Assembly: GCF_033705735.1 (NCBI RefSeq)
Contig: NZ_CP131131.1
Location: 1,178,001-1,242,000, forward strand
Source of the DNA: Shinella zoogloeoides
Lineage (GTDB): Bacteria; Pseudomonadota; Alphaproteobacteria; Rhizobiales; Rhizobiaceae
Direction: 5' to 3'
DNA length: 64,000 nt
Both the position numbers and the translations under genes were made by a program. The notes under the pieces were generated by a model. It searched no databases. It was given only the letters and a program-made list of their open reading frames with translations, and was not told where the DNA came from. This document shows positions 1 to 9,414 of the stretch, piece after piece (within the stretch, counting starts at the first letter, position 1; every line of letters begins with the position of its first letter).

Positions 1-2
1 TC

Positions 3-1322
3 TACGAGCGGGAGGGCCGCTCGCATGAGGAGATCGTCAGGATGCGGCGCGAGCTGCTTCTGCCGAACCTCTCCATCTCCTACGAAAAGCCGATCAAGTT
101 CGTGCGCGGCGAAGGCGTCTGGCTGATCGACGACGGCGGGCGGGCCTATCTCGACTGCTTCAACAATGTCTGCCACATCGGCCATGCCCATCCGGCCGTG
201 GTGGAGGCGATGGCCAAGCAGGCCGGAACGCTCAACACCAATACCCGCTACCTGCACGACAATATCGTCGCCTATGCCGAGCGCCTGACGGCGACGCTGC
301 CGAAGGAGCTGACGGTCGCCGGCTTCGTCAACAGCGGCTCGGAGGCCAACAGCCTTGCGCTACGCATGATGCGCGCCCATACCGGCCGCGAGAACGCCAT
401 CACGCTCGACTGGTCCTATCACGGCACGACGCAGGAGCTGATCGACATCAGCCCCTACAAGTTCCGCCGCAAGGGCGGCAAGGGGCCGAAGCCGCATGTC
501 CATGTCGCGACTGTCCCGGACAGCTACCGCGCGCCGGCCGACTGGCCGCTCGAGGAACACGGCAGGCGCTTTGCCGAAAGCGTCGCGGAGCTGATTTCCG
601 CCATGCAGGCGAAGGGCGAAGGTCCCGGCTTCTTCATCGCCGAATCCATTCCGAGCGTCGCCGGCCAGGTCTTCCTGCCGGAAGGCTATCTCAGGGAGGT
701 CTACCGGCTGGTGCGCGAGGCGGGCGGCGTCTGCATCGCGGACGAGGTGCAGGTCGGCTTCGGCCGCGTCGGCAGCCATTGGTGGGCCTTCGAGACGCAG
801 GGCGTCGTTCCCGATATCGTGACCATGGGCAAGCCGATCGGTGACGGCCATCCGATGGCCGCCGTGGTGACGACCCGCGAGGTCACCGAGAGCTTCAACA
901 ACGGCATGGAATATTTCAACACCTTCGGCGGCAACCCGGTCTCCTGCGCCATCGGGCTTGCCGTGCTCGACGTCATCGAAAGCCAGGATCTGCGCGGCAA
1001 TGCGCTCGCGATGGGCAACTACCTGATGGACGCCTTCCGCGACATGCAGAAGCGCCACGAGGTGATCGGCGACGTGCGCGGCCTCGGCCTCTTCCTCGGT
1101 ATCGAGCTGGTGACCGACCGCAAAAGCAAGGCACCCGCGACCGAATTCGCCCGCGCTGTCTCCAACGGCGCCCGCCGGCGCGGCGTGCTGATGGGCACGG
1201 AAGGCCCGCACGACAATGTGCTGAAGATGCGCCCGCCGATGATCTTCTCGAAACGCGATGCGGACCACCTGATCGCCGTTCTCGAGGACACCTTCGCCGA
1301 CGTCGCAAGGACGCTCGGCTAA
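3..1322 (+). CDS. Class III aminotransferase-fold phospho-lyase (PHYKPL/ETNPPL-like), 5' partial
   Basis: PLP-dependent fold-type I enzyme of aminotransferase class III. The sequence resembles the animal 5-phosphohydroxy-L-lysine and phosphoethanolamine phospho-lyases more than ordinary transaminases: counted from the ATG at 42, it has [10 protein letters not shown] (67-76), NSGSEAN (97-103), the PLP-ring Asp in [12 protein letters not shown] (D234) and the Schiff-base Lys in [10 protein letters not shown] (K264). The frame stays open to the left edge of the window, so the protein almost certainly begins upstream. In rhizobia this domain occurs alone or as the C-terminal part of a kinase-containing fusion. 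The next gene is an amino-acid binding protein, so hydroxylysine or ethanolamine-phosphate type catabolism is plausible. Fold and cofactor are confident; the substrate is inferred. Confidence 0.85.
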   Translation, partial: YEREGRSHEEIVRMRRELLLPNLSISYEKPIKFVRGEGVWLIDDGGRAYLDCFNNVCHIGHAHPAVVEAMAKQAGTLNTNTRYLHDNIVAYAERLTATLPKELTVAGFVNSGSEANSLALRMMRAHTGRENAITLDWSYHGTTQELIDISPYKFRRKGGKGPKPHVHVATVPDSYRAPADWPLEEHGRRFAESVAELISAMQAKGEGPGFFIAESIPSVAGQVFLPEGYLREVYRLVREAGGVCIADEVQVGFGRVGSHWWAFETQGVVPDIVTMGKPIGDGHPMAAVVTTREVTESFNNGMEYFNTFGGNPVSCAIGLAVLDVIESQDLRGNALAMGNYLMDAFRDMQKRHEVIGDVRGLGLFLGIELVTDRKSKAPATEFARAVSNGARRRGVLMGTEGPHDNVLKMRPPMIFSKRDADHLIAVLEDTFADVARTLG

Positions 1323-1412
1323 GGCAAGCCACACCAAGGACCGAATAGCCTGAGCCGGGAAAGCCCTTTTCCGGCCGGGATGACGCATATCCAAACAACG
1401 GAGGAGGAACCC

Positions 1413-2423
1413 ATGAAACTGAAAGTTCTGGCCATGGCCGCAGCGGCGCTTGCCGCCGGCACGGCCGCACACGCCGGCACGTTCGACATCATCAAGGAGC
1501 GGGGCGAGGTGCGCTGCGGCGTCAGCCAGGGCGTGCTCGGCTTTTCGGTGCCGGACAAGGACGGGAAATGGGGCGGCTTCGACGTCGACTTCTGCCGCGC
1601 CGTCGCCGCCGTGACGCTCGGCAATCCGGACAAGGTGGCCTATGTGCCGCTTTCCACCAAGGACCGCTTCACCGCGCTGCAATCGGGCGAGGTCGATCTT
1701 CTCTCGCGCCAGACGACGTGGACGCTCTCGCGCGACACCGATCTCGGCATGAGCTTCGTCGGCGTCGCCTACTATGACGGCCAGGCCTTCATGATCAACA
1801 AGGACCTCGGCGTGAAGAGCGTCAAGGAAATCTCGGGCGCCTCCGTCTGCACGGAAACCGGCACGACGACCGAGCAGAACATGGCCGACTATTTCAGCGC
1901 CAACAAGATCGAATACCAGGTCATCGCCTTCGAGAAGCCGGACCAGACCGTGCAGGCCTTCAATACGGGCCGCTGCGACGTCTATTCCACCGATGCCTCC
2001 GCGCTCTACGCCCAGCGCCTGACGCTCAACGACCCGGACCGCTTCGTGGTCCTGCCCGAAGTCATCTCCAAGGAGCCGCTCGGCCCGGCCGTGCGCCAGG
2101 GCGACGACCAATGGTTCAAGATCGTGCGCTGGACGCTCTTCTCGCTGATCGAGGCGGAGGAGATGGGCATCACCCGGGAGAATGCCGCCTCGCTTCTCGA
2201 AAGCGGCACGGTCGCCCAGAAGCGCTTCCTCGGCATCGAGAGCGAAGCCGGCAAGACGCTCGGCCTCGACCCCAAGTGGGCCTACAACGCCGTTGCCGCC
2301 GTCGGCAATTACGGCGAGATCTTCGAGCGCCATCTCGGCAAGGAGAGCCCGCTCAAGATCGATCGCGGTCTCAACCGCCTCTGGAGCGACGGCGGCCTGA
2401 TGTACGCGCCGCCGGCCCGCTGA
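1413..2423 (+). CDS. Amino-acid ABC transporter substrate-binding protein (AapJ-like)
   Basis: Periplasmic solute-binding protein of the general L-amino-acid (Aap/Bzt) type, 336 aa, the usual family length. It starts with a Sec signal peptide ending near AAHA-GTFD, followed by the family pattern VRCGVSQG.LGFS, GFDVDFCRAVAA and a binding cleft with SRQTTWTLSRD. I chose the ATG at 1413 because GGAGGAGG lies just upstream; an in-frame ATG at 1380 has no such site. It follows the phospho-lyase by about 90 bases and is closed by a hairpin, with no permease or ATPase downstream, so its membrane partners are either upstream of the window or encoded elsewhere. Amino-acid uptake is confident; the exact ligand cannot be read. 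Confidence 0.9.
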   Translation: MKLKVLAMAAAALAAGTAAHAGTFDIIKERGEVRCGVSQGVLGFSVPDKDGKWGGFDVDFCRAVAAVTLGNPDKVAYVPLSTKDRFTALQSGEVDLLSRQTTWTLSRDTDLGMSFVGVAYYDGQAFMINKDLGVKSVKEISGASVCTETGTTTEQNMADYFSANKIEYQVIAFEKPDQTVQAFNTGRCDVYSTDASALYAQRLTLNDPDRFVVLPEVISKEPLGPAVRQGDDQWFKIVRWTLFSLIEAEEMGITRENAASLLESGTVAQKRFLGIESEAGKTLGLDPKWAYNAVAAVGNYGEIFERHLGKESPLKIDRGLNRLWSDGGLMYAPPAR

Positions 2424-2443
2424 CGGCCGAGAATCGGGAAAAC

Positions 2444-2480
2444 CTTCGCCGTGGCTCGACGCTGCGGCGAAGCGCTTTTT
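2444..2480 (+). terminator. Rho-independent terminator after the amino-acid binding protein
   Basis: A perfect 8-bp inverted repeat, CTTCGCCG (2444-2451) and CGGCGAAG (2465-2472), is followed by CGC and five T. It lies 20 bases past the stop of the binding-protein gene and marks the end of that transcript. Confidence 0.7.
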
Positions 2481-2772
2481 GGCGGCGGGATGGCGCCTCC
2501 AGCCGCCATCCGGTTTATGTCTGGTGGCCCCATTTTCGGCGATACACGCCTGAATGGAATTAGGTGGACAAGATTTCACAATCCGGAAGCCGCCATATTC
2601 CTAAATCAATAGACAAACTTAGTATATGTAACAAATTGAAATTTATACGTATTATGCCTTTCTTAAAGGGTAACCTTCACCCAAAATTGTCACCACAATT
2701 ATGCCTAGAGTCTGACGGCACATTCTGACCGGTTCAACATTTGCCCGGCAAGGCCGGCAAGGAGCACGGGTC
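2481..2772. other. Intergenic region with an AT-rich core
   Basis: No gene is evident. Bases 2580-2700 are markedly A+T-rich compared with the surrounding high-GC DNA, which is typical of a promoter/operator region for the efflux operon that follows. I could not assign a convincing -35/-10 pair, and no regulator gene is adjacent. Confidence 0.5.
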
Positions 2773-3945
2773 ATGGCGCGATGGGCAAAGGCGGTCGTTG
2801 CGGGCGTGCTGTGCATGGCGGCCGGCGTCTTTCTGGGGGCGAACTGGAGCAGCGGCTCGCTCTCGGGCGCCACGCATGCCGAGAACGCCGCCCCCGCCTC
2901 CGCTGTCCGTCGCAACATCGGCAAGCCCGCGGTCGTCGTCGCGGCCGCCGTCGCCCGGGATTTCCCCTTGAAGGTGCAGACCTTCGCCACCGTGCAGGCG
3001 CCGGCCACCACGGCGATCAGCGCCCGCGTCTCCAGCCAGATCACCGAAATCCATGTGAAGGACGGTCAGATCGTCAAGGCTGGTGACCTCCTCTTCATGC
3101 TGGACGACCGTGCGCTGCAGGCGCAACTGGCGCGCGATCAGGCGACCCTAGCCAAAGACGAGGCGGGGCTTGCCAGCGCCATGGCCGAGCTCGACCGGGC
3201 AAAATCCCTCCTCGGCTCCAGCATCTCGCAACAGACGCTGGAAACCGCGCAGGCCGCCGCCAAGGCCGCGCAGGCGACCATCGGCGCCGACAGGGCGACG
3301 ATCGATGCCGATAATGTCCAGATAAGCTATACCCGCATCACTGCGCCCTTCGACGGCAGGCTCGGCACGGTCGGCGTCAGCGTAGGCGACATGGTGGGCG
3401 GCACAGGCGCGATCACCAGCCTTGCGACCCTCACCGCCATCGACCCCGTGGAGGTCTCCTTCCGCCTGCCCGAGCGAGAGCTCCCTGCCATCAAGGCGGC
3501 GCTCGACGCCGGCCGGCCGCCGACGGTCACGGTGCTGCGCCCGGACAGCGGGGAGACGCTGGCCAAGGGGCCTCTCGATTTCATCGATTCCGCCGTCGAC
3601 AACACGTCCGGCACCATCGCCATGCACGCGACCTTCGAAAACGGCAGCCAGGCCCTGTGGCCCGGCCAGTCGGTGACGGTCGTCGTCGAGAAGAGCGTCC
3701 TTGCCGCGGCGATCACCGTGCCGGCCGTCGCCATCCAGCCCGGGCAGGATTCCGCCTTCGTCTTCGTCGTCAAGCCGGACGATACGATCGAGCGCCGGCC
3801 GGTGACGGTCGCCGCCTCCGACGACATGTCCGCCGCCGTCGACAAGGGGCTTACCGCGGGCGAAAAGGTGGTCGTCGAGGGCCAGTTGAACCTGCGCCCC
3901 GGCCAGGCGGTCACGACGGCCGACGCGCCATCGACCGATTCATGA
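2773..3945 (+). CDS. RND efflux periplasmic adaptor (membrane fusion protein)
   Basis: Adaptor subunit of a tripartite resistance-nodulation-division pump, linking the inner-membrane permease to an outer-membrane channel. The 390-aa protein has an N-terminal hydrophobic anchor or signal (about residues 6-25), a biotinyl-lipoyl half-motif ISARVSSQITEIHVKDGQIVK region, an Ala-rich coiled-coil hairpin (about 120-180), the second lipoyl half (ITAPFDGRLG..GVSVGDMV) and a beta-barrel/membrane-proximal region. GGAG precedes the ATG by about 10 bases. The permease starts 13 bases after the stop, so the two form an operon. No outer-membrane factor gene is adjacent; a TolC-like protein elsewhere is presumably used. 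MdtA-like overall. Confidence 0.92.
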   Translation: MARWAKAVVAGVLCMAAGVFLGANWSSGSLSGATHAENAAPASAVRRNIGKPAVVVAAAVARDFPLKVQTFATVQAPATTAISARVSSQITEIHVKDGQIVKAGDLLFMLDDRALQAQLARDQATLAKDEAGLASAMAELDRAKSLLGSSISQQTLETAQAAAKAAQATIGADRATIDADNVQISYTRITAPFDGRLGTVGVSVGDMVGGTGAITSLATLTAIDPVEVSFRLPERELPAIKAALDAGRPPTVTVLRPDSGETLAKGPLDFIDSAVDNTSGTIAMHATFENGSQALWPGQSVTVVVEKSVLAAAITVPAVAIQPGQDSAFVFVVKPDDTIERRPVTVAASDDMSAAVDKGLTAGEKVVVEGQLNLRPGQAVTTADAPSTDS

Positions 3946-3958
3946 GGATGGACGGGCC

Positions 3959-6900
3959 ATGTCGCTCTCGCAATTCTGCATCCGCCGCCCCGTCGCCACG
4001 CTGCTCCTGTCGATCGCCATGGTCGTCGCCGGCCTCTTCGCCTATGTGAATCTTCCGGTCGCGGCGCTGCCGCGCGCCGATTTCCCGGTCATCAACGTCT
4101 CGGCCTCGCTGCCCGGCGCCTCGGCCGAGACGATGGCGCAGTCGGTGGCCACGCCCCTCATCAAGCAGTTCTCGACCATCGCCGGCATCGACAGCATCTC
4201 TACCACGAACGCGCTCGGCAGCACCTCCATCGCCATCCAGTTCGAGCTGACCCGCGACATCGACGCCGCGGCCGCCGACGTACAGGCTGCGATCACCCGC
4301 ACGCAGCGCCAGCTTCCGCCGGAAATGACCAATCCGCCGAGCTACCGCAAGGTCAATCCCGCCGATGCGCCGATCCTGCTGCTGGCCCTCAGAAGCGACA
4401 CCGTTCCGCTGACCCGCCTCGACGCCTTCGCCGAGGACGTCATCTCCCCGACGCTATCGACGCTCGACGGCGTGGCGCAGGTCTCGGTTCTCGGCAGCCA
4501 GCAATATGCGGTGCGCATCCAGATCGACCCGGATGCGCTGGCCGCCCGCGGCATCTCGGTTCCCGCGCTCCAGCAGGCGATCACCGACGCCAACAGCGAC
4601 ACGCCCCTCGGTACGCTCCGGTCCGAGGGGCGGCAACTGACCATCGTCACCGACGGCGGCCTCGAGAATGCGGCCGCCTTCTCGAAGATCATCGTCAGCA
4701 ACGGCGCGGGCGGCCCCGTGCGGCTCGGCGACGTGACGAAGGTTGTCGATTCCGTCGCCAATACGCAGGTGGCGAGCTGGTACGACGGTTCGCGCGCCAT
4801 CATCCTCGCCGTGCAGCGCCAGCCGGATGCCAACACCGTCGCCGTGGTGGACCGTGTTCAGACCATGCTGGAGACCTTTCGCCAGCAGTTGCCTGCCGGC
4901 GCGAGCCTGGAGACGCTGAACGACCGCTCCCGCTCCATCCGCGCGGCCGTCAGCGACGTGCAGTTCACACTGATGCTGACGATCGGCCTCGTCGTGATGG
5001 TGATCTTCCTGTTCATCCGGCGCCTGCGGGCGACGCTGATCCCGGCCGTCGCCGTGCCCGTCTCCATCATCGCCACCTTCGCGGTGATGTATCTGCTCGG
5101 CCTTTCCATCGACAACATATCGCTGATGGCGCTCACCATTTCCGTCGGTCTCGTGGTCGATGACGCCATCGTGATGCTGGAGAATATCGTTCGGCACATG
5201 GAGGAAGAGGGCAAGGGCGCCTTCCAGGCGGCGCTCGACGGCGCGTCGGAGATCGGCTTCACCATCATCGCGATCTCCCTCTCCCTCGTCGCGGTCTTCC
5301 TGCCGATCCTCCTGATGGGCGGCGTCGTCGGCAAGATCTTCAACGAATTCGCTGTGGTGGTCACGGTCGCGATCCTCGCCTCGGCCTTCGTCTCCCTGAC
5401 CCTGACGCCCATGCTCGCCGCCCGCCTCCCCAAAGGGGCGATGCCCACCGAAGGCGTGCAGGAGCGCGGCATCGGCGGCTGGCTGGAGAAAGGCTTCGCC
5501 AAGGTCCTTTCCGGTTACGACCGGGGCCTTGCGTTTTGCCTGCGCTTCCGCTTCGCGGTCCTTCTCGTCTTCTTCGCCACGATCGCCGTCACGGTCTATC
5601 AGGTCTCGACGATCCCGAAGGGGTTCTTCCCGCAGGAGGATATCGGCCAGCTCCAGGTCACCACGCAGGCACGGCCCGACATTTCCTTCGACGCCATGTC
5701 CGCCCTGCAGGCCAAGGTCGAGGACGTCTTCCGCAACTCGCCCTATGTCGCCAATGTCGGAAGCTCGGTCGGCGCCTCCGGTCAATCCTCGCTGCTGAAT
5801 TCCGGCCGACTTTTCGTGGAACTCAAGCCGAAGACCGAGCGCCCCGCGCTTGCAACCGTGCTGCGGGACCTGCGCCGGCAGCTCTCCACCATCGCCGGCG
5901 TCCAGACCTTCATGTCGCCGGCCCAAAACCTCTCCATCGGCGCGCGCGGTTCGGCGAGCCAGTACCAGCTCGTGGTCCAGAGCCTCGACCAGGACAAGAT
6001 GAACGAATGGTCGGGCAAGCTCGTCGACGCGATGCGCGCCGAGCCGGCTTTCTTCCTCGATGTCAATTCCGACCTGCAAAACAGCGCGCCGCAGGCACGC
6101 CTTGTTGTCGACAAGGACAAGGCGGCCGCGCTCGGCGTCGACACGGGCACCTTGCGCAGCGCGCTTTACGGCGGCTTCGGCTCCCAGCAGATCAGCACCA
6201 TCTTCTCGGCATCCGACAGCTATGACGTGATCATGGAACTCGATCCCGCCATCCACTGGTCGCCGGAGCGGCTGGAGCAGATGGAGGTGCCCGCCGGCGG
6301 CGGCAAGCTCGTGCCGATCGGCGCCTTCGCGCATATGGAGATGACGGCGGGCCTTCTCACCGTCAACCAGCTCGGCCAGCTTCCGGCCGTCACCCTTTCC
6401 TACAACCTGCCCGCCGGGGTGCCGCTCGACGCCAGCATGGCCGAGATCGCCCGCCTGAAGGCCGAAATCGGCCTGCCCGCCGATGTCTCCACGCAATATT
6501 ACGGCACGGCGAAGACCTTCCAGGATTCCGTCGCCAACCAGGGGCTGCTGATCCTTGCGGCAGTCCTGACCATCTACATCGTGCTCGGCATCCTCTACGA
6601 GAGCTTCATCCATCCGCTGACCATCCTCTCGGGCCTGCCATCGGCCGTATCGGGCGCGCTCCTCGCCATCGGCGTCTCGGGCTTCGACCTCTCGGTCATC
6701 GCGGTGATCGGCCTCCTGATGCTCATCGGCATCGTCAAGAAGAACGCCATCATGATGATCGATGTCGCGCTGACGCTGCAGCGGCAGGGGCTTGCTGCGC
6801 GCGACGCCATCCACAAGGCCTGCCTGCTGCGTTTCCGCCCGATCATGATGACGACGCTGGCGGCGATCATGGGCACGTTGCCCATCGCGCTCGGCAGCGG

Positions 6901-7102
6901 CGCCAGTTCCGAGCTCCGCCAGCCCCTCGGCGTGGCCGTGGTCGGCGGCCTGATCGTCTCGCAGACCCTGACGCTCTTCGTGACGCCGGTGATCTACCTC
7001 TACATGGAGGGGCTCAAGGATGCGGTCCGCAGGCTCTTCGGCGGCACGAGGAAGAGCGCACCCGCCGATGCGCTTTCCGTCAGGGTGTCGTCCGAGTCCT
7101 GA
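3959..7102 (+). CDS. RND multidrug efflux permease (HAE1/MdtB-MdtC type)
   Basis: Proton-driven inner-membrane exporter of 1047 aa, the expected size for HAE1 permeases. The N-terminus is the typical short cytoplasmic segment FCIRRPVATLLLS leading into TM1. The paired Asp of the proton relay in TM4 is present in VGLVVDDAIVMLEN (about residue 400), as is the conserved LMGGVVGKIFNEFAV. The second half repeats the fold, with SFIHPLTILSGLPSA and IGIVKKNAIMMID containing the conserved Lys of the relay. It shares an operon with the upstream adaptor (13-base gap, GAGG overlapping the adaptor stop). Substrates are probably amphiphilic drugs or plant compounds, but this cannot be read from sequence. 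Confidence 0.95.
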   Translation: MSLSQFCIRRPVATLLLSIAMVVAGLFAYVNLPVAALPRADFPVINVSASLPGASAETMAQSVATPLIKQFSTIAGIDSISTTNALGSTSIAIQFELTRDIDAAAADVQAAITRTQRQLPPEMTNPPSYRKVNPADAPILLLALRSDTVPLTRLDAFAEDVISPTLSTLDGVAQVSVLGSQQYAVRIQIDPDALAARGISVPALQQAITDANSDTPLGTLRSEGRQLTIVTDGGLENAAAFSKIIVSNGAGGPVRLGDVTKVVDSVANTQVASWYDGSRAIILAVQRQPDANTVAVVDRVQTMLETFRQQLPAGASLETLNDRSRSIRAAVSDVQFTLMLTIGLVVMVIFLFIRRLRATLIPAVAVPVSIIATFAVMYLLGLSIDNISLMALTISVGLVVDDAIVMLENIVRHMEEEGKGAFQAALDGASEIGFTIIAISLSLVAVFLPILLMGGVVGKIFNEFAVVVTVAILASAFVSLTLTPMLAARLPKGAMPTEGVQERGIGGWLEKGFAKVLSGYDRGLAFCLRFRFAVLLVFFATIAVTVYQVSTIPKGFFPQEDIGQLQVTTQARPDISFDAMSALQAKVEDVFRNSPYVANVGSSVGASGQSSLLNSGRLFVELKPKTERPALATVLRDLRRQLSTIAGVQTFMSPAQNLSIGARGSASQYQLVVQSLDQDKMNEWSGKLVDAMRAEPAFFLDVNSDLQNSAPQARLVVDKDKAAALGVDTGTLRSALYGGFGSQQISTIFSASDSYDVIMELDPAIHWSPERLEQMEVPAGGGKLVPIGAFAHMEMTAGLLTVNQLGQLPAVTLSYNLPAGVPLDASMAEIARLKAEIGLPADVSTQYYGTAKTFQDSVANQGLLILAAVLTIYIVLGILYESFIHPLTILSGLPSAVSGALLAIGVSGFDLSVIAVIGLLMLIGIVKKNAIMMIDVALTLQRQGLAARDAIHKACLLRFRPIMMTTLAAIMGTLPIALGSGASSELRQPLGVAVVGGLIVSQTLTLFVTPVIYLYMEGLKDAVRRLFGGTRKSAPADALSVRVSSES

Positions 7103-7119
7103 ACTGGCCGGCTCGTTCT

Positions 7120-7734
7120 TCACTCGAAGGCGTAGTCGGCGGGAACCATCTGCGTCTCGATGGCGAAGGTGACCTCATCGCCGAGTTCGGGAATGGCGAA
7201 GTCCAGACCCCATTCGCTGCGCTTGATGCTGCCGGTCGCCGAGAAGCCGATCTTCGGCACGCCCATCATCGGGTGCTCGGCCATCGAGCCGTTGAAGGTG
7301 ACGTCGAGTTTCGCCGGATGCGTCTCGCCCCGGAAGGTCAAGAGACCCTCGACGGTGCCCGTCTTCTCGCCCGTCACATGAACGCTTTTCGAGACGAAGG
7401 TGATGGGCTTGTCCGCCAGGAACGTCTCCTCGCCGCCGATTTCCCTGTCGAAATCCACCTTCTCCGGCCAGGGATAGTCGGTGCGGACCGAGAGGGGATC
7501 GATGGTGACCGAGAGCGTCGAGGCTTCCGGCCTTTCCGGCTTCCAGTCGAGGCGCGCATCGACCCTGGTGAAGCGCGCCGTATAGTGCGACAGACCGGAA
7601 TGGTTGAACGACCAGTTGAAGCTCGAATGCGATGGGTCGGTCTTGTAGGCCCCGCCCGGCGCCGGGTCGGTGGGGGCGGCAAATGCGGCGGTGCTCAGGC
7701 CAAATGCGAAGGCGAATGCGGTGATGCGAAGCAT
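7120..7734 (-). CDS. YceI-family periplasmic lipocalin-like protein
   Basis: Secreted protein of the YceI family, a beta-barrel that binds long isoprenoid-like lipids; family members are often linked to stress or membrane homeostasis. I chose the start at 7734, where the protein opens with a classical signal peptide (MLRITAFAFAFGLSTAAFA) and then the family opening YKTDPSHSSFNWSFNHSGLSHYTARF. Conserved C-terminal strands include GVPKIGFSATGSIKRSEWGL. The mature length of about 185 aa fits the family. It is convergent with the RND operon, with only 17 bases between them. Upstream, 37 bases away, is the N-acetyltransferase-like gene on the same strand, so co-transcription is possible. Confidence 0.9.
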   Translation of the reverse strand: MLRITAFAFAFGLSTAAFAAPTDPAPGGAYKTDPSHSSFNWSFNHSGLSHYTARFTRVDARLDWKPERPEASTLSVTIDPLSVRTDYPWPEKVDFDREIGGEETFLADKPITFVSKSVHVTGEKTGTVEGLLTFRGETHPAKLDVTFNGSMAEHPMMGVPKIGFSATGSIKRSEWGLDFAIPELGDEVTFAIETQMVPADYAFE

Positions 7735-7771
7735 GGATGTTTCCTTGGCTGCAGGGTGATACGAGGCGGGT

Positions 7772-8617
7772 TCAGGCGGCCTTGTCGCGGCCGATGGCCT
7801 GAAGGCGCTCGAAGACACGGGCCGGATTTGGAACGTCGAGATCGAACACGATCCCGAACGTATCGGCGAGCTGGTCGGCGCTGGTGATGCGCTGCTCGGT
7901 GAGGCTTGCCGCTGTCACCCGACGCAGACAGTCGTTCTGCAGGGCGACATAGCCGTCCGCCGTGTGTCGCAGGATCGCGAGCGCATTGGTGAACGGCGAG
8001 CCGGGATCCTGCATCAGCCAGCCCTGCGTGGCGGCCATCGCGGCCTCGTCGCTATGGTCGGGCCGGAAGTCGAAGCTCTTCGCGATGCCGCGCACATGGT
8101 TGTTGAAGCGCAGCCAGCCGCCGTCGGCCGGCACGATCGAGAAGTCGAAGCCGCGCTGGCTGATCGGTCCGGCGGCAAGCGGAACCGGCTCGACGATGGC
8201 ATCCGCGATGCCGACCTCGGCGAGGTAGGGACGGTCGAGATCGACCCGCAGCGTCAGGTGGTTGCCGATGGCGATATCGCCGAGCCTTTCCCGGTCGACG
8301 CCGCCGCAAAGACGGGTCACGCAGAAACCGAGGGCAGCAAGCGCCGCACCGAAGAGGCCGTTCATCTCGTAGCACCAGCCGCCGCGCCGCCCCTCGACCA
8401 TCTTCGCAAAGGCCGCGGCCGGGGCGACAGAGGACGGCCAGCCCATGAAGGCGTCCAGCGCCTCCCAGGTGAAGGTCATCAGATGGGCGCGGTGCAGCCG
8501 CGACAGGCTTGAGACATCGAGGCGGGCCGGCCGCTCCATTCCGATGCGGGCGAGATAGGCGTCGAGTTGCGCGGCAGTCAGGGTCATTGCGTTTTCGTTC
8601 GAAGGCACGTGCGTCAT
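7772..8617 (-). CDS. Arylamine N-acetyltransferase-like protein (Cys-His-Glu)
   Basis: Member of the NAT family, which moves acetyl from acetyl-CoA to arylamines, hydrazines or amino-hydroxybenzoate precursors. At 281 aa it has normal NAT length. The nucleophile is in RGGWCYEMN (C82) and the catalytic His in IGNHLTLRV (H120). The third triad position, normally Asp in a DVGFG motif, is Glu here (YLAEVGIA, E134), and the usual PFENL segment reads TFTWEALD. The start at 8617 is supported by AGGAGA 7 bases upstream; an in-frame ATG lies 10 codons in. The fold is confident; whether the Glu-containing triad is fully active is uncertain. Confidence 0.85.
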   Translation of the reverse strand: MTHVPSNENAMTLTAAQLDAYLARIGMERPARLDVSSLSRLHRAHLMTFTWEALDAFMGWPSSVAPAAAFAKMVEGRRGGWCYEMNGLFGAALAALGFCVTRLCGGVDRERLGDIAIGNHLTLRVDLDRPYLAEVGIADAIVEPVPLAAGPISQRGFDFSIVPADGGWLRFNNHVRGIAKSFDFRPDHSDEAAMAATQGWLMQDPGSPFTNALAILRHTADGYVALQNDCLRRVTAASLTEQRITSADQLADTFGIVFDLDVPNPARVFERLQAIGRDKAA

Positions 8618-8674
8618 CCTTCAGTCTCCTTTCGATGGACCGTTGTCCGGGTTCCGATGTTGGTTTGAGAGGGT

Positions 8675-9136
8675 TCAGGCGACCTTGCGGTCGTCGTCGG
8701 GCGGGAAGGTCAGGCCGAAATCCTTCGCAAGGGATGCGATCTCTTCGGGCGTCCCGGGCTTGCAGAGTTCGACGATCGGAAAGAAGCTTTCGAAGCCGCC
8801 CGGCGTGACGACGACCATCAGGCGCCCCTCCGTCTGCCCGACATTGCAGAAGCGGTGCGGCACGCCGCGCGGCAGGGCGATGCAGCCGCCTTCCGTCAGT
8901 TCGACATAGTCGCCGGCGCACCAGAAGCCGAAGCGGCCGGCAAGGACGCGGAAGAACTCGTCCTCACGCTCGTGCGCATGCAGCGGCGGACCTTCGCCGG
9001 CCGGCACGAATGCCTCGAACATGCCGAGCGAACCGCCCGTATTGGCCGCCATCATGCGGATGACATGCCTGCCGAATGCCATGGCCGGCGTCCCGTGCCC
9101 AGAAGGCGATATCGCCGCGTGGGTGAAGTTTTTCAT
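8675..9136 (-). CDS. Cupin-domain protein
   Basis: Small 153-aa single-domain cupin. The first cupin motif contains LHAHEREDEFFRVLAGRFGF, with His/His/Glu metal-ligand candidates, and the second is ALPRGVPHRFCNVG. The start at 9136 (MKNFTHAA) has GGAGA close upstream. The first part, GTPAMAFGRHVIRMMAANTGGSLGMFEAFVPAGEGPPLH, is typical of quercetinase-like or storage-type cupins, but no substrate can be assigned. It sits 57 bases upstream of the NAT-like gene on the same strand and probably shares its transcript. Confidence 0.85.
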   Translation of the reverse strand: MKNFTHAAISPSGHGTPAMAFGRHVIRMMAANTGGSLGMFEAFVPAGEGPPLHAHEREDEFFRVLAGRFGFWCAGDYVELTEGGCIALPRGVPHRFCNVGQTEGRLMVVVTPGGFESFFPIVELCKPGTPEEIASLAKDFGLTFPPDDDRKVA

Positions 9137-9414
9137 CTCGTTCTCCAGGTTCGGGCCGCAGCGATGCAGCCTCTCTTGCGGCCGGATACAGAAATCGCGC
9201 CCCCGCCCCGGCATCCGGAGCGTGGTTCGATGTCTTTCTCGCAGGCGGCACGAGCCGCCGATGACGGGCAGATGATGGTTATCCAGGCCGTCCAGCCTGT
9301 ACGCTTTCCCTATAGCGCGGCCTGGAAAACGGCGTTCCTAAATGAATGTGCAAGCCGTGCCTAATATCCTAAAAGTTTGCTAAGAATGGCGGGGACACGC
9401 AGCAGGGGACGGCA
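9137..9414. other. Divergent intergenic region, no clear elements
   Basis: This 278-base space separates the leftward cupin gene from the rightward split-barrel pair. The part nearest 9330-9385 is relatively A+T-rich and must hold the promoters, but I see no strong palindrome or gene. Confidence 0.4.

Noticed and set aside
360..2579. Long open frame on the minus strand (739 codons) across the phospho-lyase and binding-protein genes
   Set aside because: It is a by-product of high-GC codon bias in the real plus-strand genes; the translation has no recognisable domain and runs across two genes and a terminator.
4454..7123. 889-codon open frame antisense to the RND permease
   Set aside because: Composition is rich in Asp/His/Arg with no family pattern, typical of the antisense frame of a GC-rich membrane protein gene.
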